Assembly: GCA_038237745.1 (NCBI GenBank)
Contig: JBBRYJ010000013.1
Coordinates: forward strand, 13,772 to 77,771
DNA: 64,000 nucleotides
Source of the DNA: DASQEH01 sp038237745
GTDB taxonomy: Bacteria > Actinomycetota > Actinomycetes > Propionibacteriales > Nocardioidaceae
Direction of reading: 5' to 3'
In this document: piece after piece, positions 1-8,918 of the stretch
How positions within the stretch are numbered: position 1 is the stretch's first letter
Layout of the letters: each line of letters begins with the position of its first letter
The notes under the pieces: model-generated
Databases searched by the model: none
What the model was told of the DNA's origin: nothing
What the model saw: the letters and a program-made list of their open reading frames with translations, nothing else
Translations under genes and position numbers: made by a program

Positions 1-2
1 CA

Positions 3-728
3 ACGCCACTGCCAGGATCCGGGGACCAGTCAGCCATCGTGCGCGGGGTGTATCCACCGGTCACCGAACGCACGCCGCCAGGCCGACTGATCATATTCGT
101 AGCCATCAATGCCGTGCTCCTCCTGGCTGCTAGCGGGGTCCTGCTGGTCCGCGATGCAGTCCAGTCCTCGCGCGCTACTCCTAGCTCGCCGGTAGGAGCC
201 ACCATCACGTCTCAGGTATCCCTCGGACCCGGACGCATCGTAACCGCCTCGGATCACATCGTCTTCGACCAGGCAGTCTCGTCTGTGCACGTCCTGGTGC
301 CCGAGCCCTCGCTAGGCGTAGGCCGGGGCAGTTTCACCCCTAGAGTCGACAGCCTCGTCATTGTGAACGGCAACGGCGACCCGGTAGTTGGACCGCCATC
401 ACTTGGCCCCGGCGCCAGCGTCACCGTAGACCTGCCGTCACCAACCCGCTACGTGGACATGATCTACGTGGCCTATGGAACAGTCATGCCAGCCACTCCG
501 CCGTCAAGGAAGGAGTCGCTGGTCCTTGTCACCCCGCTGATGGTCGAGCCTGGGCCGAGCTCGGGCACGTCGGTACACATCATCGGCGACGGGATCCTCA
601 GTGTCGGCTGCCTCGGACCCAAATCCCGGGAGGCGGCATGTGGCTCGAAGGACGGACGGGGCTGGACCGTGTCAGACGTCACGACCGCGGCTGTGATCGC
701 GCATACGGGGCAGTTAGCCTCCCCCTAA
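3..728 (+). CDS. Membrane-anchored extracellular protein, 5' end cut by window edge
   Basis: The first possible start is a GTG at 39, but the frame stays open to the window edge, and a paralog at 47329-48225 has about 68 more N-terminal residues, so the gene almost certainly starts upstream. After a basic/proline stretch (YPPVTERTPPGR) there is one transmembrane helix (about IIFVAINAVLLLAASGVLLV) followed by an extracellular domain of about 180 residues. Two cysteines near the C-terminus (GCLG and ACGS) are spaced as in the paralog and could form a disulfide. No enzymatic motif is visible and the function is unknown. It is followed by a terminator-like hairpin, so it is probably the last gene of an upstream unit. 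Confidence 0.75.
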   Translation, partial: TPLPGSGDQSAIVRGVYPPVTERTPPGRLIIFVAINAVLLLAASGVLLVRDAVQSSRATPSSPVGATITSQVSLGPGRIVTASDHIVFDQAVSSVHVLVPEPSLGVGRGSFTPRVDSLVIVNGNGDPVVGPPSLGPGASVTVDLPSPTRYVDMIYVAYGTVMPATPPSRKESLVLVTPLMVEPGPSSGTSVHIIGDGILSVGCLGPKSREAACGSKDGRGWTVSDVTTAAVIAHTGQLASP

Positions 729-787
729 TCTCGCTATCCGTAGCCGCTTAGGGCAATTCTGTAGTCAAAAATCGTCGCTTCGGGAAT

Positions 788-819
788 CGCGGGTGTGTTG
801 GCACCCGTCTGTTTGCTTT
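788..819 (+). terminator. Rho-independent terminator-like hairpin
   Basis: CGGGTG (789-794) and CACCCG (801-806) pair around a six-base loop. A T-rich run (TCTGTTTGCTTTG, 807-819) follows. It lies about 60 bases after the stop of the first gene. Confidence 0.5.
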
Positions 820-914
820 GTAGAAACTCGGGAGTTACCTTCTCTTCACTCAGTCGTTGCTACTAAGACAGCTGTCCCCGCCAGCGGACGGCCTCATCAA
901 AGGATTAACTCAAC

Positions 915-1031
915 GTGACATACCGCGCACGGGGAGCGTTGACGGCAGCAGCGCCTGGAGTTTGGCCAAAGGCATCCACTCGTGCTGCCACGGACCCAAG
1001 AACACCTAAGCCTCTAAGGGCAGAACGATGA
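915..1031 (+). CDS. Candidate 38-residue leader ORF overlapping the glycosyltransferase start
   Basis: A GTG at 915 preceded by AAAGGA (899-904) opens a 38-codon frame. It ends in TGA at 1029-1031, overlapping the ATG of the next gene in an ATGA arrangement. The peptide is basic and proline-rich, with no signal peptide or known motif. The overlap would suit translational coupling to the downstream glycosyltransferase. It may also be a chance frame, because the downstream gene has its own AAGGG ribosome site within it. Confidence 0.25.
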   Translation: MTYRARGALTAAAPGVWPKASTRAATDPRTPKPLRAER

Positions 1032-2017
1032 CCGACCCTTCTAAAATCGATGATTTTACGATGCATTGGAGACACAGCGAGTTTCTGCGCTCGGACAGTC
1101 AGCCTCGGCTTGCGCCAGTTGTTCAACAGGGCGCCACCGTACGGGAGTCCGTGAAGTCCAAGCGTGCGACCATCCCTGAGTACGAAGGGTATGAGGCACG
1201 TCCGAGCGTGAGCCTCGTCGTCCCTGCTATGAACGAGGCGGCAAACATTCCCTGGGTCTTCAACCGCATTCCAGATTTTGTCGGAGAAGTGATTCTCGTA
1301 GACGGATACTCACACGATGCTACCGTTGAAGTAGCCCTACGTGAGCGGCCAGACACTAAGGTGGTTCGTCAGCACGCCAGAGGAAAAGGGTCAGCCCTTC
1401 GGACCGGTTTCGCGGCTGCGACAGGCGACTATATCGTCATGATTGACGCCGACGGGAGTATGGACCCCGGTGAGATCGAGCTGTTTGTGCGTGCCCTTGA
1501 CATCGGGTATGACTTCGTCAAGGGCTCAAGGTATCTGCCGGGTGGTGGGTCAGACGACCTGACTGTGCTACGGAACCTCGGCAATCACGCTTTGAAGACT
1601 TCGGTTAACGTATTGTTCCTTGTGCCATTCACGGACCTCTGCTATGGATACCTGGCACTCCGACGCTCGTGCCTGGAGAGCCTGAAGCTCGTCTCACACG
1701 GTTTCGAGATTGAGACGGAGATGGCTATTCGCGCGGTGAAGGCCGACCTGAAGATCGCCGAGGTTCCGAGCCGCGAGTATGTCCGGAGGAACGGCACGTC
1801 GAATCTCAACACCTGGCGAGACGGGCAACGAGTTCTGCGCACGCTTGTTCGCCAGCGAGTGAGCCGCCGGCAGCGACCCATTGTCGACTGGCTTCAGGTG
1901 CCACACCCGGCCGACCCGATACCGGCGATCACTTCTGCCTATGTAGCAGATTCGGGAGTCCTCATCTCTGACGTCGTGGATGCGATCATGCCACCAGCCA
2001 TTCGGCTGGCCGAATGA
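1028..2017 (+). CDS. Family 2 glycosyltransferase (polyprenyl-phosphate sugar transferase type)
   Basis: The 329-residue protein has a GT-A fold glycosyltransferase domain at about residues 58-270. It begins SLVVPAMNEAANI, has VILVDGYSHD for nucleotide binding and IDADGS as the metal-binding DXD-type site. This resembles DPM1-like enzymes that move a sugar from a nucleotide donor to polyprenyl phosphate or a lipid-linked acceptor. No C-terminal membrane helices are seen, so it is likely cytosolic or membrane-associated. The ATG at 1028 has AAGGG about seven bases upstream. Codon use is noticeably less GC-biased than elsewhere (AAA, GAT, TTT, AGA appear near the start), hinting at acquired DNA. 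It opens the rightward glycan gene string. Confidence 0.85.
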   Translation: MTDPSKIDDFTMHWRHSEFLRSDSQPRLAPVVQQGATVRESVKSKRATIPEYEGYEARPSVSLVVPAMNEAANIPWVFNRIPDFVGEVILVDGYSHDATVEVALRERPDTKVVRQHARGKGSALRTGFAAATGDYIVMIDADGSMDPGEIELFVRALDIGYDFVKGSRYLPGGGSDDLTVLRNLGNHALKTSVNVLFLVPFTDLCYGYLALRRSCLESLKLVSHGFEIETEMAIRAVKADLKIAEVPSREYVRRNGTSNLNTWRDGQRVLRTLVRQRVSRRQRPIVDWLQVPHPADPIPAITSAYVADSGVLISDVVDAIMPPAIRLAE

Positions 2018-2141
2018 GCGTCTTACTCGACCATCGGTTAGGAATGATCCAGTGCCGAGTCGTCCGGCGGCAATCGTTAACTGTCGTCTATGGGCACGAC
2101 ACGTGTTGTCGACCCGTGAAGTGAGTTTTCGGAGGAAGCCC

Positions 2142-4388
2142 GTGCTGTCGCTCAGAAGCCAACCCGTATCTAGGTCATCGAGCCCTGCCCAGAGCCTTCG
2201 GGCCATCCTGGTGACGTTGAGCCTGCTTCTGCTGGTTCCGGTGATCGCGCCGCCGAGCTCTCAGGCCGTTGCCGGTGATGTCGGCTACCAAGATCAGTCT
2301 TACACAGGGTCCGGCGGTGCTCCGACTGCAGACAAGTCGCAGTCAAAGCTCTGGTATAACGACGGCTTGTGGTGGGCCGACATGTTCGACACGGTCAGCA
2401 GGACCTATCACATCTTTCGCCTCGACCGATCAACCGAGTCGTGGGTCGACACGGGAACGCGTCTTGACAACCGGGCGTCGACGCGAGCTGACCTCCTGTG
2501 GTCAGGTGGACATCTGTATGCCGCGTCGAATGTGAAGGCGGCCGACTCGGCGTCCAACGTCACCGGTCAACCCGCACGGCTCTACCGCTACTCCTACAGC
2601 ACGACCTCCAAGACCTACACCTTGGATTCAGGCTTTCCGGTACCCATCAACAACGTCTCGAGCGAATCCCTGACCTTCGACCGGGATTCTCGCGGGGTCC
2701 TGTGGGCCACGTGGACGCAAGGCCAGTCCGTCTACGTGAACTCGTCGGTCGGCAGCGACTCAGCCTGGGGGACACCTTTCGTAATCCCGATCGCGGGAGC
2801 CACCGGACTGCAAGCTGACGACGTGTCGGCGCTGGCCGCGTTCGGTACTAACCGTGTCGGTGTGATGTGGAGCAATCAGGCCACGTCCACCTTCTACTTC
2901 GCGACCCATCGCGACGGCGATGCTGCGGGCACATGGACCGGTAGGGTTGCGCTCTCCACACCTCACATCGCCGACGACCATATGAATCTGAAGCAGCTGG
3001 ACGGCGACGCTCAGGGGCATCTGTACGCGGCGGTGAAGACCAGCTACGACGGCAGTGGAGCGCCTCAAACCGCACCTCAGATTGAGCTGCTAGCCCTGGA
3101 TCCAAGCACTGGCACGTGGAGCGCATACATCTATGGAACCCTTGCAGATTGCCACACGCGTCCGATGATCGAGATAGATTCGACGAACCAGATCCTGCAC
3201 ATGTTCGCCACGGCACCGTCGAGTGGTGGTTGCCCGTTTGCTGGAGCAGCCGGCTCCATATATGAGAAGACGACGCCACTCAACAACATCTCCTTTGCAC
3301 CCGGTCGCGGCGCTCCCGTCATTCAAGATGCAGCCTCACCGAATATGAACAACGTCACCGGAACCAAGCAGAACATCACGGCGGCGACAGGGCTGGTCAT
3401 CTTGGCCGGCAACGATGCAACGTCTCGGTACTGGCATGCAGACGTTGCGCTGTCGCAGCCTCCCCCCAGCGTCAGCTTCACGGCGTCACCGACCAGCGGA
3501 GTGGCGCCCCTCACGGTGAACTTCACCGCTACTTCCACCGGGGGGGTCAGCACGTGGTCGTGGAACTTCGGTGACGGTGCGACGTCGACCGTGCAGAATG
3601 CATCCCACACCTACACGTCCCCCGGCACGTACCCGGTAACCCTGACAGGGACGACGTCGAGCGGCACAACCGCCTCGTCTACCGGCACGGTCACCGTGAG
3701 CGCAGCGTCTGCGAGTTACTCTTCGGCCGTTCTCGCCGATGGCCCGGTGGGATACTGGCGGTTGGGCGAAACCTCTGGCACCAGCGTTGCCGACACGACC
3801 GGCTCTCCGCCTGGCTCCCTGGTCGGAGGAGTAACAGAGGGTGTGGCCGGTGTGGCAGGCGATGGCAACACGGCCTTCGGTTTCAACGGCACCAACGGCT
3901 ACGTCACGATCGGCGATCGCGCCAACTTGGACTTCACCAGCCAAGGCTTCGCCGTTGAGGCCTGGGTGAAGCCGAACACGATCAGCACTGTCTCGGGTGC
4001 CGTCCTTCAGAAGGGCGACGCAAGCGGCTACCCAGGTTGGCAGTACCGACTCGCCATGACCTCGGCCGGCAAGTGGCGCGGCACCGTGTTCGTCGGATCT
4101 ACCAACATCACAGTGACCGACTCGTCGACGCCAAGTACTACCGCTTGGACCCACCTGGCGCTGGTGCGCAACGCCGGACAGATCACGCTCTACGTCAACG
4201 GCGCGGCAGTCGCGGCGACCACCTTCAGCGGGAATGTGAACACAAGTGTGGGCATGCTCGCCATCGGTCGCAGCGGTGCCAACTCCACAAACTACTTCAA
4301 CGGCGCAGTAGATGAGGTGGCCATCTACCCGACAGCGCTGTCATCTAGCCAGGTCCTGGCCCACTACAACGCCGCGACGGGCAAGTAA
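2142..4388 (+). CDS. Secreted PKD-LamG protein of the glycan locus
   Basis: The start chosen is GTG at 2142, with GGAGG at 2131-2135. A longer frame from 1980 overlaps the previous gene and lacks a ribosome site. The 748-residue product has a signal peptide with core RAILVTLSLLLLVPVIAPP and likely cleavage after SQAVA. Next comes a repeat-like region of about 390 residues rich in W/Y/D motifs, probably a beta-propeller. A PKD domain follows (FTASPTSGVAPLTVNFTA, then WNFGDGATS), then a C-terminal LamG/concanavalin-like domain (GYWRLGETSG, VEAWVKPNT, LYVNGAAVAA). This architecture suits an extracellular glycan-binding or degrading protein. No catalytic residues could be assigned. Confidence 0.85.
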   Translation: MLSLRSQPVSRSSSPAQSLRAILVTLSLLLLVPVIAPPSSQAVAGDVGYQDQSYTGSGGAPTADKSQSKLWYNDGLWWADMFDTVSRTYHIFRLDRSTESWVDTGTRLDNRASTRADLLWSGGHLYAASNVKAADSASNVTGQPARLYRYSYSTTSKTYTLDSGFPVPINNVSSESLTFDRDSRGVLWATWTQGQSVYVNSSVGSDSAWGTPFVIPIAGATGLQADDVSALAAFGTNRVGVMWSNQATSTFYFATHRDGDAAGTWTGRVALSTPHIADDHMNLKQLDGDAQGHLYAAVKTSYDGSGAPQTAPQIELLALDPSTGTWSAYIYGTLADCHTRPMIEIDSTNQILHMFATAPSSGGCPFAGAAGSIYEKTTPLNNISFAPGRGAPVIQDAASPNMNNVTGTKQNITAATGLVILAGNDATSRYWHADVALSQPPPSVSFTASPTSGVAPLTVNFTATSTGGVSTWSWNFGDGATSTVQNASHTYTSPGTYPVTLTGTTSSGTTASSTGTVTVSAASASYSSAVLADGPVGYWRLGETSGTSVADTTGSPPGSLVGGVTEGVAGVAGDGNTAFGFNGTNGYVTIGDRANLDFTSQGFAVEAWVKPNTISTVSGAVLQKGDASGYPGWQYRLAMTSAGKWRGTVFVGSTNITVTDSSTPSTTAWTHLALVRNAGQITLYVNGAAVAATTFSGNVNTSVGMLAIGRSGANSTNYFNGAVDEVAIYPTALSSSQVLAHYNAATGK

Positions 4389-4397
4389 GTCTCCTGC

Positions 4398-5834
4398 GTG
4401 GCCGAAACCGGTGTTGTATGGTCCGGGCGTCGCTCGCGGACCGTCAGAACGGACCTTGGTATGCATCCCGGTCAGGCGAACGCGAGCCGGTCACGCCTGC
4501 GTCGCTTGGTCGAAAGCTTGCCTGTCCCACGCGGTGTTGCAACGCAGCCGATCAAGGTCATGGATGTAGAGCTGTCGGAGCCGCTGCCCCCCCTGGACTC
4601 CGGTGGCTACGCTGGGGCGCACCTCGCCGTTCGGCTCCACGGCCAACCGCTCGGCTCGCTGTCGGTGGGGCTAACCGCCGGACCCGTTTCCCCTGATGAA
4701 CTCCAACGGCTCGTTGATCAGCGGCTCGGTGACAGTCTTCGCTCCCACCTGCTGAGAGACGGCTTGCTCCGTGCCGAGCAGCAGGCAGCGCCAGGTGCCC
4801 GGCATCGCTGCCTTCGGGACCTCGACCCTCCGTCGCCGCCCCCGCTCGTGAGCGTCGTGATTCCTACTCGGAACAGACATCGACAACTGGCGGAGTGCCT
4901 AGAGTCGCTGATGAGGGTCGACTACGAAGCATTCGAGGTCATCGTCGTCGACAATGGACCTTCAGATGACTCCACCCGAGCGATGGTGCGCGAGATGTTC
5001 GGAGACGACGCCCGGCTGCGCTACATTCGAGAAGATCGCCCAGGAGCGTCTCGCGCTCGCAACATCGGGGCAGCCGCAAGCGGCGGAGAGTTCGTGGCGT
5101 TCACAGACGACGACACCCTGGTCGATCCGCTGTGGCTCACCGCGCTCGTGGCCGGCTTCTCCGGATACCCCCGCGTGGTCTGTGTCTCCGGCCTCACACT
5201 TCCGATGGCACTGGAGACTTCAGCGCAACAGGCATTCGAACTTTACGGGGGTATGGGCCGGGGAGACGAAGCACGTGTGTACGACCTTCAGGAGAACCGT
5301 GGCGCCACACTGCTGTATCCCTATACTGCCGGCGTCTTCGGTGCCTCGAACAATGTGGCCTTTCGACGTCGGGAGTTCCTCGACAAGGGGGGGTTCGATC
5401 CCACCCTCGGCCCGGGTACTGCTACATTCGCCGCCGAAGACCTCGATCTGTTTCTCCGCATCATCATGGCCGGGGATCGCATTGCGTATCAACCAGCAGC
5501 GAGCATCCGGCACGCACATCGAGATACGTTTCCGGACCTCTACTGGCAGGTTTTCACGTACTCCGCGGGCTTCACGGCCTTATTGACGAAGTGGGCCCTG
5601 AGCGATCGCCGGACTGCGATCGAGCTCGCTCGGCGCGTACCTCGCCTATTGCCGGCGGCGCTCGTCCATGCACACCGCAGCGGCTCCGAGGCCGGAGTCG
5701 GCAAGTACCCCAGCGAGGTGCGATGGTGCGAGCGAGTCGGCTATCTTTACGGGCCCATCTCGTATGCCGCTAGTCGTGCTTCCGCCCGCCTACAGCGAAC
5801 ACCCCGAGCCACGTCTGCCGATGCGTACATCTAG
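4398..5834 (+). CDS. Family 2 glycosyltransferase with extra N-terminal domain
   Basis: This 478-residue protein has a GT2 domain from about residue 150. VSVVIPTRN starts it, VDNGPSDD follows, and FTDDDTLVDPLWL carries the DDD metal site; HAHRD near the C-terminus is typical of this group. The first 145 residues form a domain (DVELSEPLPP to LAVRLHGQPLGSLSV) shared with the glycosyltransferase at 7464-8750 and not with the other two. The GTG at 4398 lacks a clear ribosome site. An ATG at 4560, right at the start of the shared domain, is a good alternative giving 424 residues. It probably transfers a sugar during assembly of the surface polysaccharide. Confidence 0.85.
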   Translation: MAETGVVWSGRRSRTVRTDLGMHPGQANASRSRLRRLVESLPVPRGVATQPIKVMDVELSEPLPPLDSGGYAGAHLAVRLHGQPLGSLSVGLTAGPVSPDELQRLVDQRLGDSLRSHLLRDGLLRAEQQAAPGARHRCLRDLDPPSPPPLVSVVIPTRNRHRQLAECLESLMRVDYEAFEVIVVDNGPSDDSTRAMVREMFGDDARLRYIREDRPGASRARNIGAAASGGEFVAFTDDDTLVDPLWLTALVAGFSGYPRVVCVSGLTLPMALETSAQQAFELYGGMGRGDEARVYDLQENRGATLLYPYTAGVFGASNNVAFRRREFLDKGGFDPTLGPGTATFAAEDLDLFLRIIMAGDRIAYQPAASIRHAHRDTFPDLYWQVFTYSAGFTALLTKWALSDRRTAIELARRVPRLLPAALVHAHRSGSEAGVGKYPSEVRWCERVGYLYGPISYAASRASARLQRTPRATSADAYI

Positions 5835-6483
5835 CCGATCTCCATGCCGACGCACAGCGTGGACCGGCGGTGGCTTCACACCGAGCGACGCGCGCCGGGT
5901 CCCACGGTTCCTGGCTGGCGGCCCTGCCCTCGCCTATGGACCGATTGTTGCCCTTTCCACGGTGATGGGCCTTGACTTGGCACTGAGCCAACGACCATGG
6001 CCAGTTGTCCTTGTCGGGCTCCTCGACGAGCCAGCGCATCTGCTCACCACGCTGATCATCCTCGGTGCCAGGCCATGGGTGATGCTGAGGGGTCGCTGGC
6101 GGTGGGTGTTGATCGGCTCCGTTGCCATCGACATCGACCATCTACCGATGTACACCTTCGCCAGCACTTTCGCCGCTAACGGTCGGCCACCCACGCACTC
6201 ACTGTTTACGGTCTCGGCGCTCTTGGTGCTGGCTGCTCTTGTGAGCAGCCAGCTTCGCGCGCCGCTCATCGCAGTGTCGTTTGGGATTTGTTCGCACCTC
6301 ATCCGTGACCTGGCCACCGGCCCAGGGGTCCCGTTGTACTGGCCTCTCTCTGAAGCGTCGGTTCACGTACCATTCGTGGCTTATGCCGTCTTGCTCGGCG
6401 TATGCGCCGCGCAGTCGACGCGAAGGCTCTTTGCGTGGCAGCGAGACGAGACGAGGACAGCTAGCTTAGGTAGGGGGTCCTGA
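5821..6483 (+). CDS. DUF457/YdjM-type membrane-bound metal-dependent hydrolase
   Basis: The 220-residue start at ATG 5821 overlaps the end of the preceding glycosyltransferase by 14 bases, suggesting translational coupling; the longer open frame from 5668 is mostly overlap. The protein has about four to five transmembrane helices. Conserved DIDHLP, HSLF and CSHLIRD motifs are the metal-ligand pattern of the YdjM/YbcI inner-membrane hydrolase family. Its substrate is unknown. It sits between glycosyltransferases with little spacing, so a role in lipid-linked or membrane steps of the same glycan pathway is inferred from context only. Confidence 0.65.
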   Translation: MRTSSRSPCRRTAWTGGGFTPSDARRVPRFLAGGPALAYGPIVALSTVMGLDLALSQRPWPVVLVGLLDEPAHLLTTLIILGARPWVMLRGRWRWVLIGSVAIDIDHLPMYTFASTFAANGRPPTHSLFTVSALLVLAALVSSQLRAPLIAVSFGICSHLIRDLATGPGVPLYWPLSEASVHVPFVAYAVLLGVCAAQSTRRLFAWQRDETRTASLGRGS

Positions 6484-6484
6484 C

Positions 6485-7408
6485 ATGGTTCGCAAGACTG
6501 CCTCGGCGTCCGTCGTCATCGCCTGCTTTACGCAACGTCGTTGGCATCAGCTGTCAGCCGCCATCGATTCTGTCCTGGCCCAGACAACGGCTGCCGAGGA
6601 GGTCATCCTCGTGGTCGACCATAACGAAGAGCTGTACCAGAGGGCCGGTGGTCACTGGCCTTCGGTTCGCGTGCTTCGAAACGAGTTCGCGCAGGGGGCA
6701 TCGGGTGCACGGAACACTGGCGCGTTCATGGTGACGTCGCCGTTCGTCGCGTTCCTGGATGACGATGCGGTCGCAGACCCCCGATGGCTCGAACGGCTGT
6801 TAGCAGAGTTCGCCGACCCGGCAGTCATCGGGGTTGGCGGCGTCGTCGAAGCGGCCTGGGACGGCCCGCGTCCTCCCTGGTTCCCCGACGAGTTCGCTTG
6901 GGTCGTCGGCGCATCGTATCCAGGCATGCCTGTCGCGGTGGCCGAGACCCGGAACGTGTGGGCTGAGAACATGGCCGTGCGCCGCGACAGGTTCATGGAG
7001 GTCGACGGCTTCCGGATGAACTTCGGAAAGGTCGGTACTCACTCCAGTCCCGAAGACACCGATCTGTGTCTTCGCATGGCTGCCAACGGTGGACATTGGC
7101 TGTATGTCCCTGATGCACGCATCGCACACCACGTACCGCCGGACCGATCATCGTTTCGATACTTCCTGCGTCGCAGCTTTCATGAAGGCGAAGGTAAGGC
7201 GGCACTCTCCGCCCTGTCGCCCGCGGGCGCTCTGAGCTCGGAACGGGACTACAGCAAGCGGGTGCTTCCTCAGGCTGTGAGCAGGGGCTTGTATCAGGCC
7301 GTACTGCAGCGACGACTGCTGCCGGCAACGCGGGCGGCCGCCATCGTGGTGGGCTTCTTAGCCGCCGGCGCCGGCTACACAAAGGAGCGGATCATCAGGG
7401 CAAGATGA
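6485..7408 (+). CDS. Family 2 glycosyltransferase
   Basis: The 307-residue protein contains a GT2 domain: ASVVIACFTQRRWHQL at the N-terminus, VILVVDHNEELY, GASGARNTGA, and LDDDAVADPRWL as the acidic metal site. SSPEDTDLCLRMAANGG is the typical late acidic motif, followed by HHVPPDR. The ATG at 6485 lies two bases after the previous stop, with GGGGG upstream. It lacks the extra N-terminal domain of its neighbours at 4398 and 7464. It probably transfers one sugar of the repeat unit in the cytoplasm. Donor and acceptor cannot be assigned. Confidence 0.85.
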   Translation: MVRKTASASVVIACFTQRRWHQLSAAIDSVLAQTTAAEEVILVVDHNEELYQRAGGHWPSVRVLRNEFAQGASGARNTGAFMVTSPFVAFLDDDAVADPRWLERLLAEFADPAVIGVGGVVEAAWDGPRPPWFPDEFAWVVGASYPGMPVAVAETRNVWAENMAVRRDRFMEVDGFRMNFGKVGTHSSPEDTDLCLRMAANGGHWLYVPDARIAHHVPPDRSSFRYFLRRSFHEGEGKAALSALSPAGALSSERDYSKRVLPQAVSRGLYQAVLQRRLLPATRAAAIVVGFLAAGAGYTKERIIRAR

Positions 7409-7463
7409 CTCCCATCCGCAACCGATAACCCGCCTGCGAACGACGAAAGCGACCGACAGCTCT

Positions 7464-8750
7464 ATGCCCCGCGTCCTTGTCTCCCCCGCCATGCCCTCGA
7501 CTGTCATGCCCGACTGGTCGCGCAGCGTCTGGGTCGGGTCAGTCGACGTCTCTCAGTTGACCCAGGACATCGAGCTAGCGGATTCCGCGACACACCTGCG
7601 GGCGCGACTCATGGTGCGAAACGGGCGGGCGCCGCTCGGATTCGTGGAGGCGGATGTCTACGGCGGCAAGATTGATGGCGAGGATCTGCGTGCGGCAGTC
7701 GCCGCTCTTCCCACCGTTGCCCCACCCTCGCCTGTCGAGCCCTTGCCACCGGTGAGCGTCGTCCTGTGTACGAGAGACCGGCCGGACGCCCTCCGGTCAG
7801 CCATCTCGTCCCTGCTGGCCATGACATACCCGTCATTTGAAATCATCATCGTCGACAACGCTGCGACCACGGATGCCTCGCACAGCGTCGTGAGGGCATT
7901 CGCAGACCCCCGGGTTCGGATTGTCACCGAGCCCACACCAGGCCTCGCTCGAGCTCGTAACCGTGGTGTGTTAGCCGCGTCGTACGACATCGTCAGCTTC
8001 ACTGATGATGATGTCGTCGTCGATCCGGACTGGCTGTTGGGGCTCACGGACGGTTTTGCGGCGGCCGGCGACGTGGCGTGCGTCTGCGGGATAGTCCCGA
8101 GTGGCGAGCTCCGAAGTGCCGCGCAGGCGTACTTCGACGGCCGCGTAACATGGGCCCGAAGCTGTTCGCAACAGCTGTACAGGCTCGCCTCCCCACCAGC
8201 AGGGCAGCCCCTCTTCCCGTTCCAGGTAGGCCGGTATGGCACCGGTGCGAACTTCGCCATGCGGCGCTCGGCCATCCTTGCTCTCGGTGGCTTCGACGAG
8301 GCGCTGGGGGTTGGCTCACCGACACGCGGAGGCGAGGACATCGACATGTTCGTGCGCGTACTGCTTGGCGGACAAGCGTTGGTGTACCAGCCCTCAGCAT
8401 TGGTCTGGCACCGGCACCGGGCCGACTTGGCAGCGTTACGCGAGCAGATCGTCGGATACGGGCTGGGGCTCGGAGCATGGATCGCGAAACTGCTCCTGGA
8501 TCGAAGGACGGCACCGATGGTTATGCGACGGGCGGTGCCCGGGGTCTGGCACGCACTGCGCATGACCAGAGTTCCCCTCAGCGCTGAGGATGAGGCCACG
8601 ATCCTCGGCGCCAAGAGTCTCGCAGCTACCGAACTGTGGGCTGCAGCTCGGGGACCTCTGGCTTACCTGCGAGCACGCAGGGCTGGAGCACAGCGGGCGC
8701 CGTTAAAAGGCCTACGTGCGCCGCGCGACCAGAGTGAGTCCGCGACCTAG
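7464..8750 (+). CDS. Family 2 glycosyltransferase, paralog of the one at 4398
   Basis: The 428-residue protein has an N-terminal domain of about 90 residues (VDVSQLTQDIEL, LRARLMVRNGRAPLGFV) matching that of the 4398-5834 protein. The GT2 domain follows: VSVVLCTRDRP, IIIVDNAATTD, GLARARNRGVLAA, FTDDDVVVDPDWL, GGEDIDMFVRVL and WHRHRADL. The ATG at 7464 has no strong ribosome site, and ATG codons a few residues downstream are alternatives. The two proteins probably arose by duplication and act on neighbouring linkages of the same polymer. Confidence 0.85.
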   Translation: MPRVLVSPAMPSTVMPDWSRSVWVGSVDVSQLTQDIELADSATHLRARLMVRNGRAPLGFVEADVYGGKIDGEDLRAAVAALPTVAPPSPVEPLPPVSVVLCTRDRPDALRSAISSLLAMTYPSFEIIIVDNAATTDASHSVVRAFADPRVRIVTEPTPGLARARNRGVLAASYDIVSFTDDDVVVDPDWLLGLTDGFAAAGDVACVCGIVPSGELRSAAQAYFDGRVTWARSCSQQLYRLASPPAGQPLFPFQVGRYGTGANFAMRRSAILALGGFDEALGVGSPTRGGEDIDMFVRVLLGGQALVYQPSALVWHRHRADLAALREQIVGYGLGLGAWIAKLLLDRRTAPMVMRRAVPGVWHALRMTRVPLSAEDEATILGAKSLAATELWAAARGPLAYLRARRAGAQRAPLKGLRAPRDQSESAT

Positions 8751-8918
8751 CCATGTCGGCGAACTGGTGGCTGAGGTCGACGTGGCAGGGCTGCGACGGG
8801 TCTCGGCACGGAATGATCACTACCGGCTTTGCGGGGTAATATCGCCTGATGCGACCGATTCGCACTCCGGCCATATCGAGGGGCGGTCGCCAGGTCATCC
8901 CGCGGGCGGAGGTTCACG

